A stretch of 64,000 nucleotides of DNA from assembly GCA_019137255.1 (NCBI GenBank), contig WPDH01000065.1, positions 124,001-188,000 on the forward strand. The letters run 5' to 3'. This document shows, piece by piece, positions 44,701-55,502 of the stretch. The stretch is from Corinectria fuckeliana (lineage: Eukaryota; Ascomycota; Sordariomycetes; Hypocreales; Nectriaceae). How positions within the stretch are numbered: the first letter of the stretch is position 1; each line of letters starts with the position of its first letter. The translations under genes and the position numbers were made by a program. The notes beneath the pieces were generated by a model. That model was given only the letters and a program-made list of their open reading frames with translations, searched no databases and was not told where the DNA came from.

Positions 44701-47425
44701 ATAACCGAGACACTCCAGCCAACTACTGTGAATTCCACCGCGCTTCCCACGAATGCAACCTCGCAAGCTCCATCGCTGGTCACCACAGAAGGCTCAGTCA
44801 TCACGATTTACCCAGGGGGTTTCACGCCCACGGAGACGGAGACTATCGCGACCAACGGTTCCACAGCATCGCTCAATACGTCGTCAGTGTACACACAAAC
44901 CAACATGTCAACTGTAACACTAGCCTCGTCTTCGGCATTCTTATCTGGTTCTACAATTGAAGCCTCGAGCTGGTCCACAATAACACTAGGTGGGCCAGTG
45001 ACCTCTGAATCAACGACTAGTCTGTTCCCTTCGCAAAACATGTCGACGTCGAGTTCCTTGTTGCTGTCCAGCACTTCAAGCCCTCTTTATCCCACAAACT
45101 CGACAACCTCATATACGGGGGGCACTGGCAGTCCCTCTATGACAATCTCCTTGCCAACTACGTCCGCAACAGTTGCTGGAAGTGGATCGTCATCGTTGGC
45201 ATCGAGTGCCTCAAGCATTACCGTGGGAGGAGGATCGGCAACCCTTTCGTTCCCCACGAATTCTACCATCACCAGCGCCGGCGGGAATATATCTGGATCT
45301 TCAGGAACTCCATCCGCCACATCGTTCGGGAACTACACCACATGGTCCACAGAAATCATTCGGACCACGTCTATTGTGCCCTCCACCACCATGTCTTTGC
45401 CGCCAAATCTCACTTCCATCATCTCAATCAGCATATCGAGAGGCTCTGACTTCCCCCCTTTCCCGTTCCCCACCAACTTTACGATGCAGACGACGACAAG
45501 CTCGGCTCTTGGGAGCGCAGTGACATCTTCCGCCATCAGCTCTGCCTTCAACGGCAGCATCAGCGGCGTGGGAAGCACCGTCACCCTCCCCAACGCGACT
45601 GAGAATACACTGTGGCCCACCGGTACTCTTTCAAGCATGCGCTCCACGGCCCATGCCTCAAACACCACCACCGGGCCGTATTGGACTGGCAACTCGACCT
45701 TCTTAAGTGCTACGGCACCAGGGACAGGCACGTCGTCGTTTACTCAAGGCCCGGCTGGGAGTGCCACGGGGACTGAGTCCATGAACGTGTCGTCGACCGC
45801 CCCATACCCAACGTCTCTCAACTCCACTGTCACCGATATTCCTACCAGTGGCTTCGGCAACTCAACCAGTCTGGCACCAACTGAAGCGCCCTCAGGAACA
45901 ATCGCACCCCCATTCCCTGTCCCCTCTAATAGCAGTACCGAGCCGATTCCAGGATCTGGGGGCCCAACTTTCACAATCCAGACGAGCATGCCACCATTCC
46001 CACTGCCATCCAACGCCACCATAATTTGGACAAGGTCGGGAACTGGTTTCTCACTACCCATTCCCTTCCCTACCCCGTCGAGTTCCACTTCATCGGAAAC
46101 CTCAGTGACATCTAACTCCTCCCTGTCAGTGGCATCGACCGGACTTTCTTCGTCGACCATGGGGACAAGCACACCGCTCTACCCGATGTCCTCGAACTCC
46201 AGTACCCTGACGGTCCCCCAAGGCACCGGGATCAGCTCGTCCAGCATTCTGAGCACTCCAAGGGTGACGATTGGAGCCTCCCAGACAAGTTCGATTCCCT
46301 TGAGTCTCACAACTGGCCCAAGCTCCTCGGCTTCCTCAAGCACGCCCTTGTACCCCGTCAGCAACTCGACCATCAGTTCTCGTCAACCCACAGGAACTGT
46401 CAGCGGATCTTTTATTTCGACCTTTATGACGGAGTCCGGGACTTCGAGAATCTCCGGAGGTGCTGTACCCACTTCGTCACCCGGGCAAACAAGCTCCCCG
46501 GCCTGGACGAATGCCACTTCGGGGGTTTCGGGGGCCTCGGGGACCGCTGGGCCGTCGGGGTCCGAGTCTCCGCCCCCTCCCTCCAAACCAGCCGGAACTT
46601 CCTCGGGCCTCCGGTTCAATACCACCATCTCGGCCAGCTCTACTAGCCCGATACCGCCGTGGATCACCCCCGGGCCCTCAACGACGGACTGGCGATCCTC
46701 AACTGGCCCGTTCCCCACGCAGAATTTAACCCTCTCGGGCTCGAACTCGGACATCAGCGTCCAGACCAGTGGTGTTCCCAGCTCATCCATTGGCAACACG
46801 ACCAGCTCGTGCACACACACCCGGTCGTCGTCAACATGCACGGAATCAGCAGCGCATTCGGACAATACGGTACTGCCAACGGCTTATCCCGCCACAAACT
46901 GTACACACTCGGCCGGCGGCACAGTCCCGCCATGGTCCTTTTCTCCACCCATGCCCGTGCCGCCTAGTTCGACTTCATCAACTTGCAACTCGACGCGATG
47001 GGCAAACACGACGGGGCCGTTCACGTCGAACGGTAAGTCAGATGAGAGACTTTCTAAAGAGAAGAAGAGAGAAGACAGAATGCTAACACGCAATAGGAGC
47101 CTCGTTGCCTACAACGCTGGAGACTGTCACACGGAGCGACGAAGACTGGGATTCGGGGAAACCCATGTACCCCGTGCCCACTGGGGAGAAATCGTCAGAC
47201 GACAAGCTGCCCGATAATCCCAACTTCCCCTGGGGTGGAGACGACTCGCCCATCCACCGCCATCAGAACACAACCCGGCTGGGCGATGGCACTAGAGACG
47301 GAGACCTTGTCCCCCTCCTCCCACGGAGCGCATGGAGATCGCGATGGGAGGCGGCCTTGGCGAAGGTCAAGACCATCTGGCAGCAACCACCACTGCGGCC
47401 CGAGAACAAGGAAGAAGAGACATGA
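41796..47425 (+). CDS. Very large secreted Ser/Thr-rich mucin-like protein
   Basis: Exons are 41796-42039, 42089-47032 and 47097-47425, with introns of 49 nt and 64 nt; the product is 1838 aa. Residues 1-26 (MRALALPSVGFLSILLLLVC) form a clear signal peptide, and Arg-Arg at 41-42 (VVRRDEDD) is a likely Kex2 site. A short Tyr/Pro-rich piece (YGYGPPPPYYTGPP) precedes about 1600 residues dominated by Ser and Thr, with many N-x-S/T sites. Such composition implies dense O-mannosylation and an extended, wall-associated or secreted form. Two internal repeat families are visible. PFPxPTN and PLYPxSNSS motifs recur in the last third. A cluster of Cys lies near 46.8-47.0 kb (SSCTHTRSSSTCTES, NCTHS, TCNSTRW). 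The C-terminus is charged and has no hydrophobic tail, so a GPI anchor is unlikely. Specific function unknown; adhesin or wall-coat protein are possibilities. Confidence 0.85.
42811..43420 (+). repeat. In-gene repeats of about 150 nt (50 aa)
   Basis: Three to four diverged units inside the mucin-like gene. Each carries a QSIQS- or QST-type segment, then a VLETLTLTTTFESS segment and a TTTGASS segment. Copies of the GAGTCAAGTG-type word recur 150 nt apart near 43009 and 43159. In-frame units imply copy-number change without frameshift. Confidence 0.7.
44040..44420 (+). repeat. In-gene repeats of about 90-99 nt (30-33 aa)
   Basis: Four tandem units inside the mucin-like gene, each containing ISNSS, FSATGTQT and (I/V)SAVVTSL. 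The ATATCTGCTGTGGTAAC-like word recurs at about 44093, 44190, 44280 and 44370. High similarity between copies suggests recent expansion. Confidence 0.8.
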
Positions 47426-48568
47426 GGAGAGCGGCTGGCCGGGATTGAATGGTGCTGCGCTGTCTACGCCATGACTCCTGACTTGGACCACAGTGTCTAG
47501 GCTTTGTCGATCTCGGTTGCGATATTCTTTTTGGACGGACCTCGGGTTGTTTATCAAGCCTTGTTGGTTTAAAGCAGCTGGATCGAGGATCTGGTGCATG
47601 TTACTTGGAACACGCAGAGTCGAGTTGTTAGCAATCCGATGCTACATGTAGGAATCCAGCATGGAATAGGTAACTTAGGATGGACTCGATTGAGTGGGCC
47701 GATTTGAAACGAGAAACGAGGTGCCTTTAGGGAAAGACGGAGACATAATACCACTGTTAACTACCTACCTAGTTAAGTTACCTTGTAGCATCCTGGAATG
47801 GAAAGACTCTGTTTTTGGAGCAATTGTGCAATTGAGGTTCAAGTTGAATCACCAGGTGGGAGACAGTCAACGCAAGAGACGTACATAGTAAGCTAGGTGT
47901 GCTCCAATAATGGTCCAATAGGGTCGCTGCAGTGCGGCCCATCGAGATCGCTTCCTGAAGGGGCTCTGAAACCGAGGCGAGGGGTCGTCGTGCCATTCGT
48001 CTCGACTCTTTCTACTATGTGAGTATTTGTAGGACAGCATTCCAGCTCGCTTTGTACATAGTAGTAAGTAGTGTTGGCTTGCGAATTGTGAGTGAACCTG
48101 ATTTATTAAAAGCCCCAGACGTCAGGTTACGAGGGACACAACCTAGGCAGGCGCAGGGCACACGATCACTAGCGGCACTTGCTGACTGTCCCCTGTGTGC
48201 AATCCACTGCTGGATCCACTATGGGCCCTATGGAATGAGTCCTACTGGTCCGATTGGCCCTGCTGGCCCCTCCTTACCAGGCACAAGCGATACGTACCGA
48301 TACCGCCCCCAGATTTACCTGGTGGTCAGGCGGATCACCCAGCGCTTTCCCCAAAGCGGTCGCCAGCGTCACCGAGACTTCCGGCCGCGCCTTCTCCAAC
48401 CACACCACGTCCAAACTCTCTCCTGTTCTCTTTCATACTACCTGTCATCATTACATTCTCATTTGTACAACCTCACTTACGACATCGTTCCAACAAAGCC
48501 CATCACCGCCGCCAAACGGCTCAATACGATTCCATCCTCTTCATCGAACTTGAGGTCCCATCGCAGCC
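47426..48568. other. Intergenic stretch
   Basis: No gene was seen; it is the mucin-like gene's 3' flank and the promoter and CA/CT-rich leader of the next gene. Confidence 0.5.
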
Positions 48569-49657
48569 ATGCTGTTCAGACAGCTCCTTCTCGCGGCCTC
48601 GGCCGCCGCTATTCTCATCGTCCCCGAGACATCCGACACTGATGATGGCGTCTTCCGCACCCTCCCCATCGACGTCGAATCGTACGATATCCCAACCACT
48701 GCCTTCGCCCAGACCATCGAGCTTCCCTGCCCTCAGTGCCGCGGCCGCGACACCCACCTGAAGATGGACTTCAAGGTCGAGGACTCCACTCACCTGATGC
48801 TCAACGGCTTCGAACTCTACCCCAACGCGGATCCATGGCAGGGTGACCTGTCAGCCGCCGTTACCAAGGGAAATGGCAAGAGCAAGGACCGCAGGCTGGG
48901 ATATGGCCTTGCCGTGCGGCCCGAGGGCATGGACGAGGGCCAGCATCTCGAAGTCATCTCCGTGGAATTGTTGGTTATCGAGGTCGGTGATCGCTTTGTG
49001 GAAGGCGTTCCCCTCGTCAAGGTCAAGCTGGTCAAGGCTCCCAAGGGAGAAATTCTTATCGGCAGCATCGACCTTGCTACATCAGACAGAACGGACGCTC
49101 CTGCGCAGTGTACGTCGATGTGGTGTCGTGTCCATAGCATGTTCGATGATGCCTGGAAGAGCGTCAAGGGCTCTTTTAAGGGCAAGGGCTGCGGCGGAAT
49201 GCGTGGCCACGGTCACAAGGCACAGAACAGCCATGACGGTCAGACTGATTCGCAGGAGGAGACCGGTGTCACCCAGGAAGGTCACAAGAAGCACGGCGAC
49301 TCTGAGCACCATTCTCACCATCACCACTCATGGAGCACGCTGAAGCACATCACGTCGTACATTTTCCTACCCGTTCTCATGGGTATTGCCGCTGGTGTCG
49401 GCGTTGCCATGTATGTCTTTGTCAATCCTCAACCCCTTCGCTCTCACATGCTAACTGGGTCTAGTCTGGCCATGTTCCTCGGCACCCTTACTGTCCGTCT
49501 TATCAGACTGATCAGGGGCGAACCCCAGAAGGCATCCTTGTGCGCCGATCGAAAGATGGACATTATCGAGTTCATTGCTGCCGACGAGGAGAAGGCTGGT
49601 CTCATGGCCCACCAGGAGGATGCTCCTGAGTACAAGGATGAAGACTCCCGCAACTAG
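48569..49657 (+). CDS. DUF7728-like secretory-pathway membrane protein
   Basis: Exons are 48569-49410 and 49465-49657, with a 54-nt intron (GTATGT, CTAAC, TAG) that joins GVGVAI to LAMFLGTLT inside the membrane segment; the product is 344 aa. The start MLFRQLLLAASAAAILIVPE is a signal peptide. A Cys pair CPQC at residues 54-57 opens a luminal domain with LNGFELYPNADPW, LGYGLAVRPEGMDEG and LEVISVELLVIEVGDRFVEG, a pattern seen in fungal DUF7728 proteins. A further Cys pair (CTSMWC) and a Gly/Lys-rich linker follow, then a His-rich stretch (HKKHGDSEHHSHHHHSW). A single TM segment (FLPVLMGIAAGVGVAI and onward) and a short acidic cytosolic tail end the protein. Function is unknown; the His and Cys clusters would allow metal binding, which is only inference. 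Location is probably ER, Golgi or plasma membrane. Confidence 0.85.
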   Translation: MLFRQLLLAASAAAILIVPETSDTDDGVFRTLPIDVESYDIPTTAFAQTIELPCPQCRGRDTHLKMDFKVEDSTHLMLNGFELYPNADPWQGDLSAAVTKGNGKSKDRRLGYGLAVRPEGMDEGQHLEVISVELLVIEVGDRFVEGVPLVKVKLVKAPKGEILIGSIDLATSDRTDAPAQCTSMWCRVHSMFDDAWKSVKGSFKGKGCGGMRGHGHKAQNSHDGQTDSQEETGVTQEGHKKHGDSEHHSHHHHSWSTLKHITSYIFLPVLMGIAAGVGVAMYVFVNPQPLRSHMLTGSSLAMFLGTLTVRLIRLIRGEPQKASLCADRKMDIIEFIAADEEKAGLMAHQEDAPEYKDEDSRN

Positions 49658-50021
49658 AAGAGTCACGTCGACCGCAGTTCGATGAGTGCAAGGGCAGATG
49701 GGCCGCGCCATGGACCACATCACAGTCAACCAGCCTGACCCAAGTACGGGTGGAGCAGGGAAGAAAAATAGGAAACCATTATGAAAGCAAGGAAGAAAGG
49801 TTGATACCAAGGGTGCATACTTGTATGTCAAGTTGCGAGAATCTGGCGTTTACGGACCGGAAGGGGTTGGGAAGGTGTATTTTCTGGATGGACAATTACT
49901 CCAGCCGGGCTAGCAGCAACGACTCTAAGTGGTTGTTTTCCTTTCCTTTAAAGCTGGTGGAGTTTGCATGTTTTGCTCTTCTCTATACCCCCCTCACATT
50001 CATTTATATACCAAGCAAAGA

Positions 50022-50027
50022 AATAAA
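50022..50027 (+). terminator. Possible polyadenylation signal of the DUF7728-like gene
   Basis: AATAAA in an A-rich context about 365 nt after the stop codon. This is far, so support is weak. Confidence 0.25.
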
Positions 50028-50266
50028 TGACATGGAAATTGTTTGTCCGTGCAGTCTTTAGCACCACCGTGACCCCCAAAGATTGATCACTAGCTACAGA
50101 CACCACGGCTTTGGGGGTTTAGATACTGTACGGGGAATGACGTGCGGGGTCTCGCAAGCATCTCGCTGTATTGTGCCCCGAGGACGCATCCAACCCCCAC
50201 TCGGTGGTATCTATAATCCACATGGCTATAGCTACGGTGCACCATCTAATCCAAGGAACAGCCTCT

Positions 50267-50295
50267 TCTTTCTTTCTTTCTTTCTTTCTTTCTTT
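50267..50295 (+). repeat. TTTC microsatellite in the mutarotase leader
   Basis: About seven tandem TTTC units, ending 50 nt before the start codon of the rhamnose mutarotase gene. Confidence 0.75.
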
Positions 50296-50345
50296 GACCA
50301 CGTGTAGATATATCCGTACATCACCTCCGCGCAAGCAAAAACGCC

Positions 50346-50824
50346 ATGTCCCAGCAGGAGCAGCCATCCTCACCCCCGGCGACAACCGGTCTCTACCCGG
50401 GCCGCCGCCTCGCGCAAATCGTCAAGCTGAAGCCCGAGCACCTCGAAGAGTACCGCGCCTGCCACGCCAAAGTATGGCCCGACGTCCTCGCGCAGATCAA
50501 GCAGTGCAACATAGCCGACTGTTCGTTTCCCCCTCGCCGCCAAAGTAGACCAACATGGAAATTGACAATGTTAACGGATATAAACAAAAACAAAAAGACA
50601 GCATCTTCTACGACGACAAGTCGGGCATCCTCTTCGCCTCGATGCGCTACGTCGGCTCCGACTACGCCGCCGACATGGCCCTCATGGCCGCCAACCCGCG
50701 CGTCCGCGAGTGGTGGCGCATGACCGATGCCTGGCAGGAGAGCCTCGTGCCCGGGGCTGTGAGCTCCGAGGCCGGTGAGCCGAGTTGGTGGAAACCCGTC
50801 GACGAGGTGTTTTACCTGCCGTGA
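50346..50824 (+). CDS. L-rhamnose mutarotase
   Basis: Exons are 50346-50520 and 50598-50824; the 77-nt intron (GTTCGT...AAAAAG) is needed to join NIADY to SIFYDDKSG. The product is 133 aa. The family core is RRLAQIVKLKPEHLEEYRAC followed by HAKVWPDVLAQIKQCNIADY, then ILFASMRYVGSDYAADMALM and WWRMTDAWQESL. The His of HAKVWP and the Trp pair WW-x-MT are characteristic. RhaM interconverts alpha and beta anomers of L-rhamnose and acts in the cytosol. Length fits: bacterial RhaM is about 104 aa, and here the extra residues form a disordered Gln/Ser/Pro N-terminus. No other rhamnose-catabolic gene is adjacent. The 3' splice site lies in an A-rich stretch and is not consensus, but it is the only one that restores the family sequence. 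Confidence 0.9.
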
Positions 50825-51258
50825 GCATGGGATGAGAAGTAACAGTCTTCACACATGTTACTTAAATCAGTCCGGTGAAACATAGCACAGCGCATTCTTG
50901 GGTTGATTAGAATTTCATTTCTAACATTGAAGGGTGAGGCTATCTGCCAGTACCTTTTGTGTAAACGCCCACGCCAATCTCGCTCGCGAGCTGTAGGTCT
51001 ACATGCTGATCAAAAAAAGGGGGGGATAGAATAGAATGTTAAAAAAAGAAAGAAAAAAGGGCTCCTGAAATGTTTATACAAGATTTTGCTTCCTCGTCAA
51101 ACCCATTTCCTGTCTTGCATCATTACCACCCATGGCCTGGCCCCGTCAGGCTCACTTCATTTACGCCCCAGGGCAATCAAAGAATGCAGTGTCGGCATCA
51201 TCATAGAAAGATGCATAACTCTATGCACTTGGTATGTACAGCATCTAGGACGCTCGTG
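50825..51258. other. Short region between convergent genes
   Basis: It lies between the ends of the mutarotase gene (plus) and the EGF-like gene (minus) and holds an A-rich run near 51010-51060. No gene was seen. Confidence 0.5.
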
Positions 51259-53953
51259 TCAACGTTTTGGGATAACCGAGCCTCCGTGGCGGGCGTTGAA
51301 CTGAACTTGCCCGCGACCGATACGAAGCCCCGGTCCATTAATCGTGTCACGCTTGGATTTCCCACCAATCGATCCCGACCCAACGTTGACCGTCAAGTTC
51401 ACCAAGTCCACCTTATTGTCCTTCCCGATATCGATGCTCGAAGCCTGTCCTTCCGTCACTCCGGACCTTTCATTGGCATCCGAGAAGAAACGCTCCAGCT
51501 TAGTCTGGGCACTCTCGGCACTGTCCTGGCTTTCCTCTTGCAAGACGTAAAGGACTGCTACACGAGCGAAATCAAGGACCTCTTCCGTGACCGTGAATGT
51601 TGCACTCGGTGTCGCACTAGTATCTGTCGCTGTAGCCTCAGCAGCTGCGGAAGTTTCCTGGGTGCTATCGCCAGTCTTGGTGGCCGACGGTGATCCTTGA
51701 TCCAGAACCAATGTAGTAGCGGCACTGTCAAGGGAGACGGTGATGGCAGTGGTGGCTGCTGCCGCGGTGGCACTCGCGTCTCTCTCGTCGAGCACGAGTT
51801 TTTCGCTGTTCATCTTAACTTTATCAGATGCCTCGCCCTTCCTTGTTGAAGATCCATCAAATGTAACGAGCGAGTTCTGTGCGATGCATGAGAGATCTCC
51901 CGTGTTGAACCTGGCCAGCACAGAGGTGCCCGAGAGCGGGATGGAGAAGTTTGAGTTGCTGTTGGCGATGAGGCGGGGAATGGCCTTGCCAAGCGTGACG
52001 TTGCCGATCGTAGTCTCATCAACAGAGGAGACTAGGTCAGTAGTGGTGCAACCTTCACTCCCACTGGTGCTGCAGTCCGAGCCAGTGAATCCGTTGGTAC
52101 AGATGCATGAGCATGTACCCTGGGAAACGACATTGCTGCCTCCGTTCTTGCAAACCAGCGACTTCTGGCACTGCGCGAGCGCGGAGCTAGAGTTGTCCTT
52201 GTTGCCCAGGTTCTTGAAAACAAAGAACTCGAGGGGGACGAACACGGCGGCAGCAATGACGCCTAGTAGCAGGACCAGGAGTAGGATGAAGCCCCACATG
52301 GGCAAACCGCAGCATCTACGACGCTTTTGACCACGATCCTCGTCTGGCGGGGTCATGTTTCGAAGGTTGGATCGTGAAGGGCCGTCTTGTCGGCTTGGTG
52401 CAAGGGGCCAGGACGTAGTTCGGAACCATGAGCCCCGGCTCTGTCGGTCGCCCTGGACTTGTGCGGGAGGGGGGAAGGCGGCCAGCATGTCCGACAATCC
52501 TGGTTGGTGTCAGTAAAGCAATTTCCACCATTTCATAACATCACGATGATAGCATAGGATATTGGGGATGTTTACCAGAGTTCTCCTTTTCGCCGCCACG
52601 GACCTGAGCCTTCTCGTCAAGATAGTCACCCAGGTCCCCAAATCGACTCGCGGGTCTTTTCCCTCGGTCAATCATGGAAGCGAGCCTTGTCGCTCGTCGA
52701 ATCAGATCCGGCAGGCTAGTAATGCTGCCCCGCTCCTCCGCGCTTCTCACGGCATCAATGTCTAATCTCGGCGGTCGTCTGATAGCTGACAGTCGGTTAA
52801 AAAGCGGCTGGGGCAAGACCTGGGGTGGAGGTGGATGGGGAGACGGGCTCTTCATTCGGTTCTCTGCCAGATCAGTAGCACTGGCAGCTGCGTAAGCCCC
52901 GAGAATCGCATCCGGGCTAAGGGTCCTGGAATCATCCGCTGCCGGCGGGTTAGGCGTCGACATCGCGATCCAAGAGTTCTGTGGGTCGACATATTCGTTC
53001 CCTGCGCCGAAGTCCTGCAATGGGGGGTGAGCTTGTTTTTCGACGGTGCTGCTGCTGGACTTGGTGGTAACAAGAGCAGGTTTGCCTCGCTTGCCGATGC
53101 TGGCGCTACGGACCAGCTTGCTCTCGTCGCTGAAATCGTCGTACGCCGAGCCGTGGCTCTTTTCGGTGTCGGTCTCGTCGTAAAACGTCGGGCTGTGCTC
53201 TCGGGAAACTGCCGGCCAGCTATCTGGCATGGCTGCACTCGAAGCATACGATCCGTGGGACTTGGAGGCAAGGCTCTCCTCGGGGATCGGCGAAACATAT
53301 GATGGGTTGGAATAAAAAGAAGAAGCACCTCTCCTGGAGGAAGGAGGAGGGCCTAGGTTGGCACTCCTTCTCTGTTGTCCTATCGAATTTGTAGTTCCGG
53401 GAGCGGGGAAGTCTTGAAGCTCTCCCATAGTAGACGAAGTCTGTGAGTCAGGGCTTGAAGGACTTTCTGAGTAGTAATCGGCGTCAGGATTGAGGAAGAC
53501 AGGGGTCGGTTCCTGGAGACGCGACTGGTCCAGCATTGAGGGGACCTGGCTGGGTCGCGGAGGTCGCTGAGGGGCCTGCTGTGGTCGTCCAGGAGGTGGT
53601 CGATATGGCTCGAGGTCGGACTGGTTCATGGCTGTCATGGGGGGACCCGCCAACGGCCATTGAGGTACCTGTGTTGGTCTTGAGATGGTCGGGCCACCGT
53701 TGGGATTCCTTCCATCCATCCCAGGAGCTCGGGTCTTGGGGATCCTTGATTGACCAGTAGGCTGCGCGGCCATAGGACGGCGAGGAGGTGCCCTCAAATC
53801 ACCGGGAGGCGCGTCATCCATCATGTCCTGCTGATACATTGGTGGAGGTGTACTGCGAGGGAGGCCAGCCTGTGCCCTCTCTCGGGCTCTCTTGACAGAC
53901 CCTGAATGTGCTACTGGATGATCCATCTCTGCCTCATGGTATGGTTGGCTCAT
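51259..53953 (-). CDS. Single-pass membrane protein with proline-rich N-terminus and EGF-like module
   Basis: Exons are 53953-52576 and 52499-51259, with a 76-nt intron that joins EKENSG to LSDMLAAF; the product is 872 aa. Residues 1 to about 520 are hydrophilic, rich in Pro, Ser, Arg and Gln (RPPPGRPQQAPQRPPRPSQV) and probably disordered. A more ordered conserved part is RGSITSLPDLIRRATRLASM with FGDLGDYLD near residues 410-450. A basic and Cys patch (KRRRCCG) precedes one TM segment at about 528-550 (FILLLVLLLGVIAAAVFVPL). Outside follows an EGF-like module at about 570-602 (CQKSLVCKNGG, then CSCICTNGFTGSDC) and a Ser/Thr/Ala-rich region. No N-terminal signal peptide is present, so a type II topology is inferred. 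Similar proteins exist in many Pezizomycotina without a known role. A signalling or wall-sensing function is possible but unproven. Confidence 0.85.
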
Positions 53954-55458
53954 TTGGTTCCTTTATGCCAAATCAAAGACGCATTCAAAAGTCGGTGGCG
54001 TAAATTTCCTTGGGCAGAGTACAACTCTGTATGCAGGAAGCCGGGCCGTTCTAGGGAGTGAAAGTAATGAGGTACTCGTACTGGACGGGTTGTGGCACTC
54101 GGGAATGTACGTGCGGGTGAGAAAATAGGGACTCCGGAGTTCGTATCTGCTGGAATCGACGTCTAGTCGAGTTGGCTGGGGTTCCGCAACATGAAGAAAG
54201 TCGTCCTTTAGAATCGGTCAGGTCGCACAGCGGTAAGGCAGGATAAGTTTGCGGAAAGTCCGGAAACGAAGCAAGGAAAGAAGAGAACGAAAGTGAAAGA
54301 AATGAGAAATCACGAAACGGAGAAGAAACGAGTGAAAGAAGGTAAGAAGGTAAGAAGAATGGAACCAAGGTAGAAGGCCTTTTGCACGTCGAAACCAGGC
54401 GTCGTGGGAGATGCTATGCAATCAACGCAAAATAGAAAGAAAAGTCCTGAAGCTGGAGGGAAAGGAGTCAGTGGGGACGTCGTCGCAGAAGAGTGAGAAG
54501 TTGGGATAGTAGGAGCTGCTAAGACGGCTCGGAGACGTCGCTTGGGGTAAGACCACTCACACCCCCTGGTCGGCCGAAAGGCGGATAGCCAAAGCAAGGT
54601 GAGTAAGGGCAGGGCAGGACAGAGACACGACACGACAAGGGGTACAAAAGTCACGTACCTGGGGAAGTGTCAAAGTCTCAGTGGACGGTTCGCCAGGGAC
54701 AAGTCAAACGGAGAGTGACGCAAGGCGAGAGAGGGAGATGGGAGATGCTAGACCGGCGACGAGAAGAGAAGAAGACTGGGTTCGCAACGAACGACAGAAA
54801 CGGATCCGGCCGATCTCAACAACGGTGAGCGACAGCGGCAAGGTCGACTGTGCAGCGGCCCGACAGCGTTGGAGGACGACGGTCCAGAGGAGAAGATGCA
54901 GTGGAATGAGAACAGCAGCAGTGTTACGACGGCGGAGAGGACGAGTCCAAAGGCCGTGTTTCAGGCTTGCGTCGAGTGGGGGGGTGGCAGTCGAGGAGAT
55001 GCTGGGGAGGGGCGTCGAAATGGAAGCGGCTGACCGGGATGGCGAGATGCAAGATGGGAGATGACGACGAAGTGCGAGAGTGGGTGCGAGAGCGAGTTGG
55101 TTGAGTACGAGGGTTGAGCTGGGGCCTGAGTCGTCGAGGGCCGGGGCTGTTGGGATTCCTTGCTCCTTCCGCGATGGCAGTTTATCTCTCTGTCGGGGCA
55201 GGTACTTGGTAGGTCTCGTCGGGTGTGGTGGTGGGTGGGTGGGTGGTCTTGGCTGCTGTCGCAAATGGAAGGAAGCGGAGAAACAGTCCAGTTAGTCGCC
55301 TCGTCCTCAGGACGGCAGAACAGACGTGGTTGAAGAAGAAAAGGATGTCGACGACGACGAAATGGATGGCGCGCAGGCAACGACAAGTCAAGTCGAGGCA
55401 GGCAGGGGGCTTTGGGGGAAGGGTGGGGGAGCACACGAAACGGAGCGGGTAAAAGGTG

Positions 55459-55502
55459 AAGAGGGAAAAGAGGGAGAGGGAGAGGGAGAGAGAGAGGGAG
55501 GG
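55459..55502 (-). repeat. Purine tract (GGGAGA-type), pyrimidine-rich in the sense of the EGF-like gene
   Basis: An unbroken A/G tract about 1.5 kb upstream of the EGF-like gene start. On the minus strand it reads CTCTCCC repeats, typical of fungal promoters or leaders. Confidence 0.55.

Larger units (their letters stand above)
49658..50345. other. Intergenic stretch
   Basis: It holds the 3' flank of the DUF7728-like gene and the promoter of the rhamnose mutarotase gene, which includes a TTTC microsatellite. No other gene was seen. Confidence 0.5.
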
